A stretch of 64,000 nt of DNA. Source: Alistipes_A hominis. Lineage in GTDB: Bacteria; Bacteroidota; Bacteroidia; Bacteroidales; Rikenellaceae. Shown in pieces: positions 49,569 to 58,953 of this stretch; position 1 is the stretch's first letter, and every line of letters begins with the position of its first letter. The notes under the pieces were generated by a model, which saw nothing but the letters and a program-made list of their open reading frames with translations, was not told where the DNA came from and searched no databases. A program made the translations under genes and the position numbers. The stretch is from NCBI RefSeq assembly GCF_014288115.1, contig NZ_JACOOK010000007.1, positions 34,486 through 98,485 of the forward strand, given 5' to 3'.

Positions 49569-50465
49569 ATGAAAACCTCACTCGGACACCTGCCGCAGCG
49601 CAAAGCGGAGGAACTCGAAATCCTCACAAAGTACATCCGCAGGGCCGTACCGGCCCAAATGGTTATCTTGTTCGGCAGCTATGCGCGCGGCAACTGGGTC
49701 GAACTCGACGAACGGTTCGACTACGGGGTTCATACGACTTTCCAAAGCGACTACGATATCCTGGCGCTGGTCGAGCACGGAGTGGAACCTTACGGGGCCG
49801 CACGGAAGTTGGATCGTGTAGAAGATGTTTTCGCAAGAAACACCCGTTCGGATACCCCGGTCAGTTTTATACTGGAACATATCCAAACTTTTAATAAATA
49901 CCTCGCAGAAGGCCGGTATTTCTGGACGGACATCGCCGAGGAAGGAATCATGCTGTACGACAGCGGAAAGTTTACGCTCGAAACACCGTGCGAACTGAAT
50001 GCACAGGAGTTTAAAGGACAGGTACAGGAATATTTTGAGGAATGGAACGGTCGCGGAGAAACATTCTATAAATACGCTGCCCTAGCGCACTCCAACAAAG
50101 ATCATAAATTTTCCATTTTCAATTTCCATCAAGCATGTGAATCTTTCCTCCACACGATCAGACTGATCCACACCCTTAAAAAACCGAGGATACACGACCT
50201 CGAAAAACTGGTAAAATCCTGTAAAGTGCATACGCCGGAAATCCTTGCATTTTTTCCGACCGACACAGAAGAGAGCAAACGCTTGTTCAAAATATTGAAC
50301 GACGCCTATATCGCCGCACGCTACGATCCGAAATACACGATCGCCCCGGCGGACATCGACCGCATCCGGCCGCACGTCGAACTGCTGCGCCAGATCACCC
50401 GCAACGCTTACGATAAAAAGATCGCCGAACTGGACGCTTTGATCGACAGTTCGCCAACGAAATAA
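49569..50465 (+). CDS. MNT nucleotidyltransferase-HEPN fusion protein, copy 1
   Basis: 298 residues. The N-terminal pol-beta-type minimal nucleotidyltransferase has GSYARG at 36-41 and SDYD at 60-63, separated by about 18 residues, a longer gap than in typical MNTs. The third catalytic Asp, usually a VD pair on the next strand, seems absent (VSFILEH). The C-terminal part (about 150-290) is a HEPN domain with FNFHQACESFLHTI and an AARYDPKY segment, as in the COG2250-like branch; the RX4-6H ribonuclease motif is not seen. Free-standing MNT/HEPN pairs form toxin-antitoxin modules in which MNT AMPylates HEPN; a fused one could be an RNA or tRNA modifier or regulator. It lies between ettA (14 bp) and hisS (21 bp). 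A paralog is at 62525-63415. Confidence 0.85.
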   Translation: MKTSLGHLPQRKAEELEILTKYIRRAVPAQMVILFGSYARGNWVELDERFDYGVHTTFQSDYDILALVEHGVEPYGAARKLDRVEDVFARNTRSDTPVSFILEHIQTFNKYLAEGRYFWTDIAEEGIMLYDSGKFTLETPCELNAQEFKGQVQEYFEEWNGRGETFYKYAALAHSNKDHKFSIFNFHQACESFLHTIRLIHTLKKPRIHDLEKLVKSCKVHTPEILAFFPTDTEESKRLFKILNDAYIAARYDPKYTIAPADIDRIRPHVELLRQITRNAYDKKIAELDALIDSSPTK

Positions 50466-50486
50466 AATTTTAGAAAACACACCGTC

Positions 50487-51854
50487 ATGGCACAAAAACC
50501 ATCCATTCCGAAGGGCACACGCGATTTCGGCCCGGACGAGATGATTAAACGCACCTACATTTTCGACACGATAAAAAGCGTCTTCCGCACCTACGGATTC
50601 CTGCCGCTCGAAACGCCGGCGATGGAAAACCTCTCGACGCTGCTCGGAAAATACGGCGACGAGGGCGACAAGCTGCTCTTTAAAATCCTGAATTCGGGGG
50701 ACTTCCTGAGCGGAGTCGCACCCGAAACGTTGCAGGATGCCGACGCCAACCGCAACGCGCTGTCGGTGAAAATGTGCGAAAAAGGATTGCGTTACGACCT
50801 CACCGTACCGTTCGCCCGCTACGTCGTACAACACCAGAACGAAATCTCGTTCCCGTTCCGGCGCTACCAGATCCAGCCGGTATGGCGCGCCGACCGGCCG
50901 CAGAAGGGACGCTACCGCGAGTTTTTCCAGTGCGACGTCGATATCATCGGCAGCCGCAGCCTGCTCAACGAAGTCGAGCTGATCGAAATCGTGGCGGCCG
51001 TGTTCAAAAAACTCGGCATCCGGATCGCGCTGAAGATGAACAACCGCAAGATCCTGTACGGCATCGCCGAGACCATCGGTCACGCCGACAAGATGACCGA
51101 CATCACCGTGGCGATCGACAAACTCGAAAAGATAGGAATCGAAGCGGTCAACGAAGAGCTGCTTTCGAAAGGTATCTCCGAGCAGGCCGTGGCCGCGCTG
51201 CAACCGATCCTGTCGCTCAACGGTACGAACCGCGAGAAGCTGCGACAGTTGCGCGCGGTGATCGGCGGCAGCGAAACAGGAATCGCCGGCATCGACGAGA
51301 TGGAAACGATCTTCGGATACGTCGAAGCGCTTGGCACGGAATTGGATATCGAACTGGACCTGTCGCTGGCGCGCGGGCTGAACTACTACACCGGCGCGAT
51401 CTTCGAAGTAAAGGCGAAGGATTTCGCGATCGGCAGTATCTGCGGCGGCGGACGCTACGACGACCTGACCGGAATTTTCGGTATGCCGGGCATGTCGGGA
51501 GTAGGCATCTCGTTCGGAGCCGACCGGATCTACGACGTGATGTGCGGACTCTGCCTCTACCCCGAAGAAGCGGGCGTCACCACGCGGGTTTTGTTTCTGA
51601 ATTTCGGGGAAACCGAACAACCGGCCGCCTTGCGCGCGATGAAACAACTGCGGGCCGCAGGCATCCCATGCGAAATGTACCCCGACGCCGCGAAGATGAA
51701 AAAGCAGATGGAATACGCCAACCGGCGCGCGATCCCGCTGGTGGTGATCATCGGCAGCGACGAACTGGCCGCCGGAAACGCCACCGTCAAAAACATGGCG
51801 ACCGGCGAACAGCAGGCCGTTCCGCTGGCGGAACTGGCCGCGCGCCTGCAATAA
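50487..51854 (+). CDS. hisS: Histidyl-tRNA synthetase
   Basis: Class II aminoacyl-tRNA synthetase, 455 residues. Motif 2 is seen as FRRYQIQPVWRADRPQKGRYREF, histidine-binding motif LARGLNYYTGAIFEV, motif 3 GGGRYDDL followed by GVGISFGADRI, and a C-terminal anticodon-binding domain (about 360-455). Starts 21 bp after the MNT-HEPN gene and is followed 45 bp later by an S41 protease gene. Confidence 0.98.
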   Translation: MAQKPSIPKGTRDFGPDEMIKRTYIFDTIKSVFRTYGFLPLETPAMENLSTLLGKYGDEGDKLLFKILNSGDFLSGVAPETLQDADANRNALSVKMCEKGLRYDLTVPFARYVVQHQNEISFPFRRYQIQPVWRADRPQKGRYREFFQCDVDIIGSRSLLNEVELIEIVAAVFKKLGIRIALKMNNRKILYGIAETIGHADKMTDITVAIDKLEKIGIEAVNEELLSKGISEQAVAALQPILSLNGTNREKLRQLRAVIGGSETGIAGIDEMETIFGYVEALGTELDIELDLSLARGLNYYTGAIFEVKAKDFAIGSICGGGRYDDLTGIFGMPGMSGVGISFGADRIYDVMCGLCLYPEEAGVTTRVLFLNFGETEQPAALRAMKQLRAAGIPCEMYPDAAKMKKQMEYANRRAIPLVVIIGSDELAAGNATVKNMATGEQQAVPLAELAARLQ

Positions 51855-51899
51855 TGCGCCGGCGAGGCGCGTTATCACAAGGACATTAAAGATACTGCA

Positions 51900-53495
51900 A
51901 TGATAAGAATGAAAATCCATATCCTGCTGGCGACGCTGCTGTTCGCGGCGCCGGCGCTTGTTTCGGCCCAGAACGACGCGAAAGACGATCCGGCCGGCAA
52001 CTTGCAGAAATTCCAGCAGTTCTACCGTTACCTGAACGGCGCCTACGTCGATACGGTACACAACAATGAGCTGGTCGAAAGCGCGATCCGCGAAGTGCTG
52101 CTGCAACTCGACCCGCATTCGACTTACGTATCTCCCGAGGAGATGGTCGAAGTCAAGGAGAGCTTCGACGGCAGTTTCAGCGGCATCGGCATCGAATTCA
52201 ACGTACTGCGCGATACGATCATCGTGGTCAACGTCATTTCGGGCGGTCCCGCCGAACAGGTGGGCCTGCTCCCCAACGACCGGATCGTCGCGGTGGACGG
52301 CAAAAGCTCGGTCGGCGTCAAACAGATCGACGTGCCGAAACTGCTGCGCGGGCCGAAAGGCAGCCGGGTAGAGACGCGGATCGTCCGCCACGGCGGCGGC
52401 GAACCGCTCGACTTCACGATCGTGCGCGACAACATTCCGATCAATACGGTGGACGCCGCCTACAAGGTCGATCCGAAGACCGGTTACATTCGGATCAACC
52501 GTTTCGCGAACAATACTTACAAGGAGTTCACGGACGCCGTGCAGAAACTGGGGCCGATGGACGCCCTGATCCTCGACCTGCGCAGCAACGGCGGCGGGCT
52601 GATGGGCGGAGCCGTACAACTGAGCAACTTTTTCCTACCCGAAGGTTCGGTGATCGTATCGACCGAAGGGATGCGCGTGCCGCCCGACCGAATCGTCGCG
52701 AAAGAAGACGGCCCGTTCACGAAAGGGAAGGTGATCGTGCTGATCAACGAGACTTCGGCTTCGGCCAGCGAGATCGTATCCGGAGCGATTCAGGACTGGG
52801 ACCGCGGCCTGCTGATCGGCCGGCGCACGTTCGGCAAGGGACTCGTCCAACGGCAGTTCCCGTTACAGGACGGCTCGGCGGTGCGGCTGACCGTAGCGCG
52901 CTACCACACGCCGACCGGACGCATGATCCAGCGCCCGTATGAAAACGGCAATTTGGACGCCTATTATGAAGATTTCAACAAACGGTTCGAACCGGGAGCT
53001 TCCGATTCGGTCGGCGGCGACACCACGCAGCGGTTCAAAACCCTGCGTAGCGGCCGCACCGTCTACGGCGGCGGCGGAATCACGCCCGACATCGTCGTAC
53101 CGCTCGATACGTCGGACTATACGAAATACTGGGGCAGCCTGGTGCGTCAGGGCGTCATCAACGAATTCGTCATCGAATACCTGGACGAGAACCGTCCGGC
53201 GCTGTCGTCGCGTTACGCGGCTCCCGAAAAGTTCGTCAGCGACTTCACCGTCTCCGACGACGTGCTCGACGCCCTGACGGCCAAGGCCACGAAAAAGGGG
53301 ATCGCCTTCGACGCCGCAGAGTTCGAACGTTCGAAAAAAGCGCTGAAAACCCAACTGAAAGCGTTGATCGCGCAAAAAATGTGGGGAGTCAACGAATACT
53401 ACCTCGTCGTCAACGGCGAGGACGACCCGGTCTTCGCCAAAGCGCTCGAAGTGCTGCGCGACTGGGAGCGTTACGGTTCCGGCATCGCCTACTGA
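51900..53495 (+). CDS. C-terminal processing peptidase, S41 family
   Basis: Periplasmic tail-specific protease of the CtpA type, 531 residues. A signal peptide (about 1-23, ending VSAQ) leads into an N-terminal helical region, a PDZ domain (about 90-165, with GIGIEF and GGPAEQVGL) and the S41 catalytic core. By alignment with E. coli Prc (Ser430, Lys455, Gln459) the catalytic residues are Ser288, Lys313 and Gln317 (SASASEI and TFGKGLVQ). The start at MIRMK is as given; an alternative ATG lies three codons on. Substrates in Bacteroidota are unknown; the family trims periplasmic or lipoproteins. Confidence 0.94.
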   Translation: MIRMKIHILLATLLFAAPALVSAQNDAKDDPAGNLQKFQQFYRYLNGAYVDTVHNNELVESAIREVLLQLDPHSTYVSPEEMVEVKESFDGSFSGIGIEFNVLRDTIIVVNVISGGPAEQVGLLPNDRIVAVDGKSSVGVKQIDVPKLLRGPKGSRVETRIVRHGGGEPLDFTIVRDNIPINTVDAAYKVDPKTGYIRINRFANNTYKEFTDAVQKLGPMDALILDLRSNGGGLMGGAVQLSNFFLPEGSVIVSTEGMRVPPDRIVAKEDGPFTKGKVIVLINETSASASEIVSGAIQDWDRGLLIGRRTFGKGLVQRQFPLQDGSAVRLTVARYHTPTGRMIQRPYENGNLDAYYEDFNKRFEPGASDSVGGDTTQRFKTLRSGRTVYGGGGITPDIVVPLDTSDYTKYWGSLVRQGVINEFVIEYLDENRPALSSRYAAPEKFVSDFTVSDDVLDALTAKATKKGIAFDAAEFERSKKALKTQLKALIAQKMWGVNEYYLVVNGEDDPVFAKALEVLRDWERYGSGIAY

Positions 53496-53518
53496 TCCGA
53501 CACGAAACGATCCATCCG

Positions 53519-53556
53519 CTCCGCCGGCCGCAAATCGGTTTTTGCAGCCGGCGGAG
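53519..53556 (+). terminator. Long imperfect hairpin after the S41 protease gene
   Basis: CTCCGCCGGC (53519-53528) pairs with GCCGGCGGAG (53547-53556), then after a C-A mismatch GCAAA pairs with TTTGC around a 6 nt loop. No T-run follows immediately (TTATTTTG starts 10 nt on), so it may be a weak terminator or a 3' stabiliser. Confidence 0.4.
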
Positions 53557-53647
53557 CCGTATACGCTTATTTTGCCCCGAATATTTGCTTATATCTCTTT
53601 TTCTTTTTAATTTTAACAACCTATAACTGCTAACAAAAACGAAAGGC

Positions 53648-53998
53648 ATGAATCATTTTGACTACAAAAAGGAAAGCGAAAGCGACGGAGCGGAAGAGAT
53701 CTACTCAAAAATAGTCAGGGCCGGACGGCGCACCTATTTCTTCGACGTGAAGGCGACGCGGAACGACGATTATTACGTGACAGTCACCGAAAGCCGGAAA
53801 AAAACCGAAAAGGACGGAAAATTCTCGTTCGAAAAACACAAGATCCACCTTTACAAGGAGGACTTCTGCAAATTCGCGGAAGGACTCGACGAAGTGGTCG
53901 GGTACATCCGGGAGCACAAGCCGGAGTGTTTCAATCCGGACGGCTCGGCGATCAGCAGCATCCCCGCGTCGCTGGACGACGAATTCGACAAACTGTAA
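53648..53998 (+). CDS. DUF3276 / PUR-alpha-like nucleic-acid-binding protein
   Basis: 116-residue protein of the DUF3276 family, found in nearly all Bacteroidota and related to the PUR-alpha fold that binds single-stranded DNA and RNA. Recognised by IYSKIVRAGRRTYFFDVKAT, YYVTVTESRK and KIHLYKEDFCKFAEGL, with an acidic C-terminus. Likely cytoplasmic and abundant; precise role unknown. It is a single gene, with a possible promoter upstream (TTATTTTG at 53567-53574), followed by a terminator at 54016-54048. Confidence 0.9.
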   Translation: MNHFDYKKESESDGAEEIYSKIVRAGRRTYFFDVKATRNDDYYVTVTESRKKTEKDGKFSFEKHKIHLYKEDFCKFAEGLDEVVGYIREHKPECFNPDGSAISSIPASLDDEFDKL

Positions 53999-54015
53999 CG
54001 CACGACAACGAAAAC

Positions 54016-54048
54016 AAAGGCGTCCGAAAAAGATCCGGACGCTTTTTT
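54016..54048 (+). terminator. Intrinsic terminator after the DUF3276 gene
   Basis: GCGTCCG pairs with CGGACGC, extended by a G-T and A-T pairs, and is followed by TTTTTT ending at 54048. It ends only 9 bp before the mnmA ATG, so mnmA expression needs a promoter or readthrough that I cannot place. Confidence 0.8.
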
Positions 54049-54056
54049 CATTCCGT

Positions 54057-55085
54057 ATGAGAAAAAACGTATTGTTGGGCTTCAGCGGCGGCATCGACAG
54101 CACGGCGGCGGCGCGGTACCTCGCCGAACAGGGCCATGCCGTCACGCTGCTTACGCTGGATACCGTCGGGGAAGAGGGTCTCGAAACGCGCATCCGGCAG
54201 GCGGCCGGACGGCTGAACCTTCCGTTCCGGATCGAAAATGTCCGCGAAGTTTTCCGCGAAGAGATCGTCCGCTATTTTACCGGCAGCTACCTGCGCGGCG
54301 AAACGCCCGCGCCCTGCACTCGCTGCAATCCCCGGGTCAAATGGAAAACGCTGTACGACATCGCCCGGCGCGAACATTACGACCATATCGCCACCGGACA
54401 CTACTTCCGTGTTCGCTACGAAAACGGAAAATACTTCGTGCGCACGGCCGCCGACCCGGCCAAAGATCAGTCCTATTACCTGTGGGGCTTGTCGCAGGAA
54501 TACCTGCGGATAGCCCTGACGCCGATGGGCGAACGAATCAAAAAAGCGGTGACCGCATCGCTCCCGTCCGCCCTCCGGTCGCGGGAGAGCATGGGCGTCT
54601 GTTTCCTGCAAGGACTCTCCTACCCCGAATTCCTGAAAACGCAGGTTCCCGGAATCGTTCCCGGCGAAATCGTCGATGCACGGGGAAAGACGATCGGACG
54701 CCACGACGGCTGCGCGTTCTACACGATCGGACAAAAACGCGGACTGCGCACCGACTCCGGCGAACCGGTCGTCGTCACCGGGATCGACGCCGCGCGGAAC
54801 CGGGTGACCGCAGGATGCGACGCCGACCTTTTTTACCGCCGGTTGACCGTCCGGGAGTTCTGCGCCGCCGATCCGCAGCGGTTGACCGACTCGCAAACCG
54901 TACGGGTCAAAATACGGGGCGTGGGCCGCAACCCGGAGGGTTACGCGCGCGTCCGAATCGACGGGCAGTCGTTGCTCGTCGAACTCCGCGAACCGGCCTG
55001 GGCCCCGGCCAAAGGACAGCCCGTCGTTTTCTACGACGGCGATCTGGTCGTCGGAGGAGGCATCCTCGCCGACTGCCGGCGGTAA
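54057..55085 (+). CDS. mnmA: tRNA 2-thiouridylase MnmA
   Basis: Introduces sulfur at the wobble uridine (s2U34) of tRNA-Lys, -Glu and -Gln. 342 residues, with the PP-loop SGGIDST at the N-terminus, the first catalytic Cys in TPAPCTRCNPRVKW, the second in ESMGVCFL, and the later TIGQKRGL and WAPAKGQPVVFY blocks. The tRNA-Lys in this window has anticodon CUU, which is not a substrate, so the link is only by chance. Start ATG directly after the terminator of the previous gene. Confidence 0.95.
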   Translation: MRKNVLLGFSGGIDSTAAARYLAEQGHAVTLLTLDTVGEEGLETRIRQAAGRLNLPFRIENVREVFREEIVRYFTGSYLRGETPAPCTRCNPRVKWKTLYDIARREHYDHIATGHYFRVRYENGKYFVRTAADPAKDQSYYLWGLSQEYLRIALTPMGERIKKAVTASLPSALRSRESMGVCFLQGLSYPEFLKTQVPGIVPGEIVDARGKTIGRHDGCAFYTIGQKRGLRTDSGEPVVVTGIDAARNRVTAGCDADLFYRRLTVREFCAADPQRLTDSQTVRVKIRGVGRNPEGYARVRIDGQSLLVELREPAWAPAKGQPVVFYDGDLVVGGGILADCRR

Positions 55086-55215
55086 AATGCTCCGTAAAAA
55101 CATAAACCCGATCGTTCCGGTCACTTTTTACGCGCTGCGAAGCCCCGGTCTGAAAAATTTTTGGTAAACTTGCACCGTTAAACCCGCACCGCGCGCGGTG
55201 CGCCACGTTCACGGC

Positions 55216-55830
55216 ATGAATATTCTGAAAAAAACCTACAACTGGGTGCTCGGCTGGGCCGACAGCCGCTGGGGAGCGGCCGCACTGTTCGTCCTCGCAT
55301 TCGCCGAATCCAGCTTTTTTCCGATTCCTCCCGACGTCCTGCTGATCGCCCTGGGACTCGGATGCGCCGCCAAAGCGTTCCGCTACGCGCTGATCTGCAC
55401 AATCGGTTCGGTACTCGGCGCCATGGCCGGATACGCCATCGGACACTACCTGTGGCAGACCCCGGGCGGGGAATTCACCGCCATCGCCGATTTCTTTTTC
55501 CGGATCATTCCCGGATTCACCCACACGGAATACGACAAAATCTGCGCGATGTACAACCAGTACAACTTCTGGGTCGTATTCACCGCCGGATTCTCGCCGA
55601 TCCCCTACAAACTGATCACGATCACCGCCGGAGTGTTCAAGATCGACTTTCCGGTCTTCCTCGTCGCATCGGTCGTCAGCCGGGGCCTGCGTTTTTTCTT
55701 AATTAGCTGGTTGATATGGAAATACGGGGAGCCGATCAAACGTTTTATCGACAAATATTTCAACTGGCTGGCGCTGGTATTCACCGTTCTGCTGATCGGC
55801 GGATTCTTCGCCATCAAACACGCTTTCTGA
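55216..55830 (+). CDS. VTT (DedA-like) membrane protein, YqaA type
   Basis: Inner-membrane protein of 204 residues. The ATG at 55216 (MNILKKTYNWV) is preferred over an in-frame GTG at 55198. Conserved segments AESSFFPIPPDVLLIALG and GFSPIPYKLITITAGVFKID carry the two re-entrant loops with the Gly-Phe-x-Pro turn typical of the VTT superfamily, and a long C-terminal helix (VFTVLLIGGFFAIKH). The family is implicated in lipid scrambling and envelope integrity. It overlaps almost directly with aroE (stop 55830, next ATG 55832). Confidence 0.85.
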   Translation: MNILKKTYNWVLGWADSRWGAAALFVLAFAESSFFPIPPDVLLIALGLGCAAKAFRYALICTIGSVLGAMAGYAIGHYLWQTPGGEFTAIADFFFRIIPGFTHTEYDKICAMYNQYNFWVVFTAGFSPIPYKLITITAGVFKIDFPVFLVASVVSRGLRFFLISWLIWKYGEPIKRFIDKYFNWLALVFTVLLIGGFFAIKHAF

Positions 55831-55831
55831 C

Positions 55832-56563
55832 ATGAAACTGTACGGACTGATCGGGTATCCGCTCGGACACTCGTTTTCACAACGCTATTTTACCGATAAA
55901 TTCGCCGCCGCAGGAATCGCCGACTGCGCCTACCGGAATTTTCCGATCGAAACGATCGAAGGCGTCGAAACCGTATTGCAAACGCCCGGCCTGCGCGGAT
56001 TCAATGTCACGATCCCGTATAAACAAGCGATCGTCCCGTATCTGTCCGGCCTGAGCGACGAAGCACGGGCGATCGGCGCGGTGAACTGCGTAAAGATTAC
56101 GCCCGAAGGCCTGACCGGTTACAATACCGACGCTTACGGATTCCGCCGTTCGCTGCTGAATCTGCTGGGCAACGTCCGCCCCGAAAAGGCGCTCGTACTC
56201 GGCACGGGCGGCGCTTCGAAAGCCGTGAAATACGTGCTCGAACAACTCGGCATCGCTTTCGACGCGGTATCGCGCGACGGAAAAAACGGAGCGTACACCT
56301 ACGGCGACCTCTCCGAAGAGATCGTACGCGCTCACCGGCTGATCGTCAATGCCACGCCGCTGGGCACTTTCCCGAACGCGGAAGGCTGTCCCGTCCTGCC
56401 GTACGAAGCCCTCGGCGCCGGGCATTTCCTGTTCGACCTGGTATACAACCCGGCAGTCACCGAATTTCTGAAGCGCGGCGCGGCGCAGGGGGCTGCAACC
56501 CGCAACGGTTACGACATGCTGGTCGGGCAGGCCGAAAAAGCATGGGAGATCTGGAACGAATAA
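55832..56563 (+). CDS. aroE: Shikimate dehydrogenase
   Basis: NADPH-dependent reduction of 3-dehydroshikimate to shikimate in aromatic amino acid synthesis. 243 residues, somewhat short for the family. N-terminal substrate site GYPLGHSFSQ, catalytic Lys in FNVTIPYKQ, GAVNCVK, and the Rossmann motif GTGGASKAVKY. The start is 2 bp after the preceding stop, so it is translationally coupled to the VTT protein. Ended by a 20 bp perfect terminator stem shared with the convergent acyl-CoA ligase gene. Confidence 0.95.
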   Translation: MKLYGLIGYPLGHSFSQRYFTDKFAAAGIADCAYRNFPIETIEGVETVLQTPGLRGFNVTIPYKQAIVPYLSGLSDEARAIGAVNCVKITPEGLTGYNTDAYGFRRSLLNLLGNVRPEKALVLGTGGASKAVKYVLEQLGIAFDAVSRDGKNGAYTYGDLSEEIVRAHRLIVNATPLGTFPNAEGCPVLPYEALGAGHFLFDLVYNPAVTEFLKRGAAQGAATRNGYDMLVGQAEKAWEIWNE

Positions 56564-56578
56564 TTGTCCGCACGATAC

Positions 56579-56626
56579 AAAAACGAAAGAGGCTGTCGCT
56601 CAGTGCGACAGCCTCTTTCGTTTTTT
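56579..56626. terminator. Bidirectional terminator between aroE and the acyl-CoA ligase gene
   Basis: A perfect stem of about 20 bp (56580-56599 with 56605-56624) around a 5 nt loop, A-run on one side and T-run on the other, between convergent genes. Confidence 0.9.
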
Positions 56627-56689
56627 ACTACCGATAAATTCCTTCCTTTTATAAAATCAATCCTTTGACGCGGAATTTCCGTCTCCGGA

Positions 56690-58351
56690 CTAAACCACAT
56701 CGATCCCCTTCTCTTTCAACAAATCGAGTCCGATATCCTTCAGGCGGTATTTCTGGATCTTGCCGCTCGCCGTCATCGGATAACCTTCGACGAAAAAGAT
56801 GTATTTCGGAATCTTATACCGGGCGATCTGCCCGCGGCAGTAGAGTTTAACCTCCTCTTCGGTAAGCGTACAGCCTTCCTTGATCTTTATAAAAGCGCCC
56901 ACCTGTTCCCCGTATTTCGGACTCGGGATACCGGCCACTTCGATCGCCTCGATCTGCGGCATCTTGTACAGGAAATTCTCGATCTCGCGCGGATAGATGT
57001 TCTCGCCGCCGCGGATAATCATCTCCTTGATCCGCCCGGTGATCCGGAAATAGCCGTTTTCATCCATTACGCCGAGGTCGCCCGAATGCAGGAAACCGTT
57101 CTCGTCGATGATCGCAGCGGTAGCTTCCGGATTCTTGTAATACCCTTTCATGATGTTGTACCCCTTGCAGCACATCTCGCCGGGAGTCCCCGGAGGACAT
57201 TCCTCGTTGGTTTGCGGATCGAGCACCTTCACCTCGACGTTCGGAAAAGCCCGCCCGACGGTCGTCGCGCGAATCTCCATCGAATCGGTCGTCGCCGAAG
57301 CCGTCATACCGGGCGAGGTTTCGGTCAGGCCGTATACGCTGATGATCTCCTTGCAGTACATTTTGTCCATCACCTGCTTCATCGTCTCGATCGGGCAGGG
57401 CGCGCCGGCCATGATCCCGGTACGCAGCGAACTCAGGTCGAACATATCGAACATCGGATGGTGCAGCTCGGCGATGAACATCGTCGGCACGCCGTGCAGC
57501 GCCGTACAGCGTTCGCGGTGCACCGACGCCAGCACTTTCAGCGGATCGAAATCCTCGACCATCACCATCGTCGAACCGTGCGTAATCACCGAACAGACCC
57601 CCAGCACGCAGCCGAAACAATGGAACAGCGGCACGCAAATCAGCAGTCGGTCGGCCGCAGTAAAATGCATCCGGTCGCCGATCGTCAGCCCGTTGTTCAA
57701 GATATTGTGACTGGTCAGCATCACCCCTTTCGGGAATCCGGTCGTCCCGGACGTATACTGCATATTGATCTCGTCGTGACAGTCCACCCGCGACTTGGCC
57801 CGTTCGAGCTCGTCGTCGCCGACCAGCGTCCCGAGCTTCATCAGTTCGGAAGTATTGTACATGCCGCGCAATTTCTCCTGTCCGATGTAAACCACGTTCC
57901 TCAACTCCGGAAACTTCTCGCTGCGCAGCTTTCCGCGCTGCGTGGTCTTCAGTTCCGGAACCAGGTCGTACAGGATCTGCACATAGTCGCTGTCGCGGTA
58001 GCCGTTCACCATACACATCGTATGGATATCGGCGTTTTTCATGATGTATTCGAGTTCGGCGTTCTTGTAGTTCGTATTGACGGTCACCAGTACGGCCCCG
58101 ATCTTGGCGGTCGCAAACATGAACGTCATCCAGTCGGGCACGTTTTTCGCCCATACGCCGACTTTGCTGCCCTTGGTCACCCCGATCGACAGCAACCCTT
58201 TTGCAAAAATATTGACCCGTTCGTCGAACTCCTTGTAAGTAAACCGCAACCCGCGGTCCGGATAAATCATGAACTCATGATCCGGATCTTCCGCTACGTA
58301 TTTCTCAAGAATGCCCCCGACGGTATAGTCGATCAATTCTTGTTTTTCCAT
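56690..58351 (-). CDS. AMP-forming acyl-CoA synthetase
   Basis: Adenylate-forming ligase (ANL family) of 553 residues that activates a carboxylic acid to acyl-CoA through an acyl-AMP. The P-loop-like motif YTSGTTGFPKGVM, the VYGLTETSPG motif and the GRIKEMIIRGGENIYPREIE hinge, with a C-terminal catalytic Lys in ASGKIQKYRL, are all intact. The length and FHCFGCVLG region fit medium/long-chain fatty acyl-CoA ligases of the FadD/FadD13 type; the substrate is not determined. Read from the same transcript as the XRE-cupin regulator 20 bp upstream, a pairing that suggests the regulator responds to the acid or its CoA ester. Confidence 0.92.
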   Translation of the reverse strand: MEKQELIDYTVGGILEKYVAEDPDHEFMIYPDRGLRFTYKEFDERVNIFAKGLLSIGVTKGSKVGVWAKNVPDWMTFMFATAKIGAVLVTVNTNYKNAELEYIMKNADIHTMCMVNGYRDSDYVQILYDLVPELKTTQRGKLRSEKFPELRNVVYIGQEKLRGMYNTSELMKLGTLVGDDELERAKSRVDCHDEINMQYTSGTTGFPKGVMLTSHNILNNGLTIGDRMHFTAADRLLICVPLFHCFGCVLGVCSVITHGSTMVMVEDFDPLKVLASVHRERCTALHGVPTMFIAELHHPMFDMFDLSSLRTGIMAGAPCPIETMKQVMDKMYCKEIISVYGLTETSPGMTASATTDSMEIRATTVGRAFPNVEVKVLDPQTNEECPPGTPGEMCCKGYNIMKGYYKNPEATAAIIDENGFLHSGDLGVMDENGYFRITGRIKEMIIRGGENIYPREIENFLYKMPQIEAIEVAGIPSPKYGEQVGAFIKIKEGCTLTEEEVKLYCRGQIARYKIPKYIFFVEGYPMTASGKIQKYRLKDIGLDLLKEKGIDVV

Positions 58352-58371
58352 TTTCTACGAAATCCAACCTT

Positions 58372-58953
58372 TTAAAAAGGCGTGTAAACCACCGCCAGGA
58401 TTTTGGCTTTTTCACCGGGCGCCTGCACTGAAATATTGTGAGGAACGATCGAATCGAAATAGATGCTTTCCCCTTGGTTCACAACGTATTTATCACTACC
58501 GTAACGCACTTCGACGCTCCCGTCCAACACGTAAATGAACTCCTCGCCTTCGTGGTGCGACAAAGCTGACATCTCGTCGGGATCGGTATATTCCACGTTA
58601 ATGATAAAGGGTTCCATGTTGCGGTCGGTCTTGTTTTCGGCCAGCGAACGGTATTTGAGGTGCTCGATATCAGAGCCGTTTCCCTTGGACAGGTGTACCG
58701 ACAACTGAGGCGTCTGCTGTTCCCGGTGAGTCAACGTAGGCTCAGGGCATTCCATTCCGTCGAGAAAAGTGCCCAGACGAATGCCCAACGTCCGCGACAG
58801 TTTGATCAGCGTCGCCAGCGACGGCAGCATCTTACCGGTCTCAATCTGTTCAATTTGAGATTGTTGAACCCCAGATTGAACCGCTAAATCTTCCACGGAA
58901 AACTGATTGTCTTCGCGAAGTCGTTTCAGCTTATAACCAATATTCTCTGTCAT
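58372..58953 (-). CDS. XRE-family regulator with C-terminal cupin domain
   Basis: 193 residues from the ATG at 58953 (MTENIGYKLKRLREDNQ); a frame start at 59043 adds 30 residues before the family HTH and is rejected. HTH_3 domain at about 5-60 (FSVEDLAVQSGVQQSQIEQI) and a cupin at about 115-190 (HHEGEEFIYVLDGSVEVRYG, GESIYFDSIVPHNISVQ). The cupin likely binds a small ligand and tunes DNA binding. It is the first gene of a two-gene operon with the acyl-CoA ligase, and so a likely autoregulator. Confidence 0.92.
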   Translation of the reverse strand: MTENIGYKLKRLREDNQFSVEDLAVQSGVQQSQIEQIETGKMLPSLATLIKLSRTLGIRLGTFLDGMECPEPTLTHREQQTPQLSVHLSKGNGSDIEHLKYRSLAENKTDRNMEPFIINVEYTDPDEMSALSHHEGEEFIYVLDGSVEVRYGSDKYVVNQGESIYFDSIVPHNISVQAPGEKAKILAVVYTPF

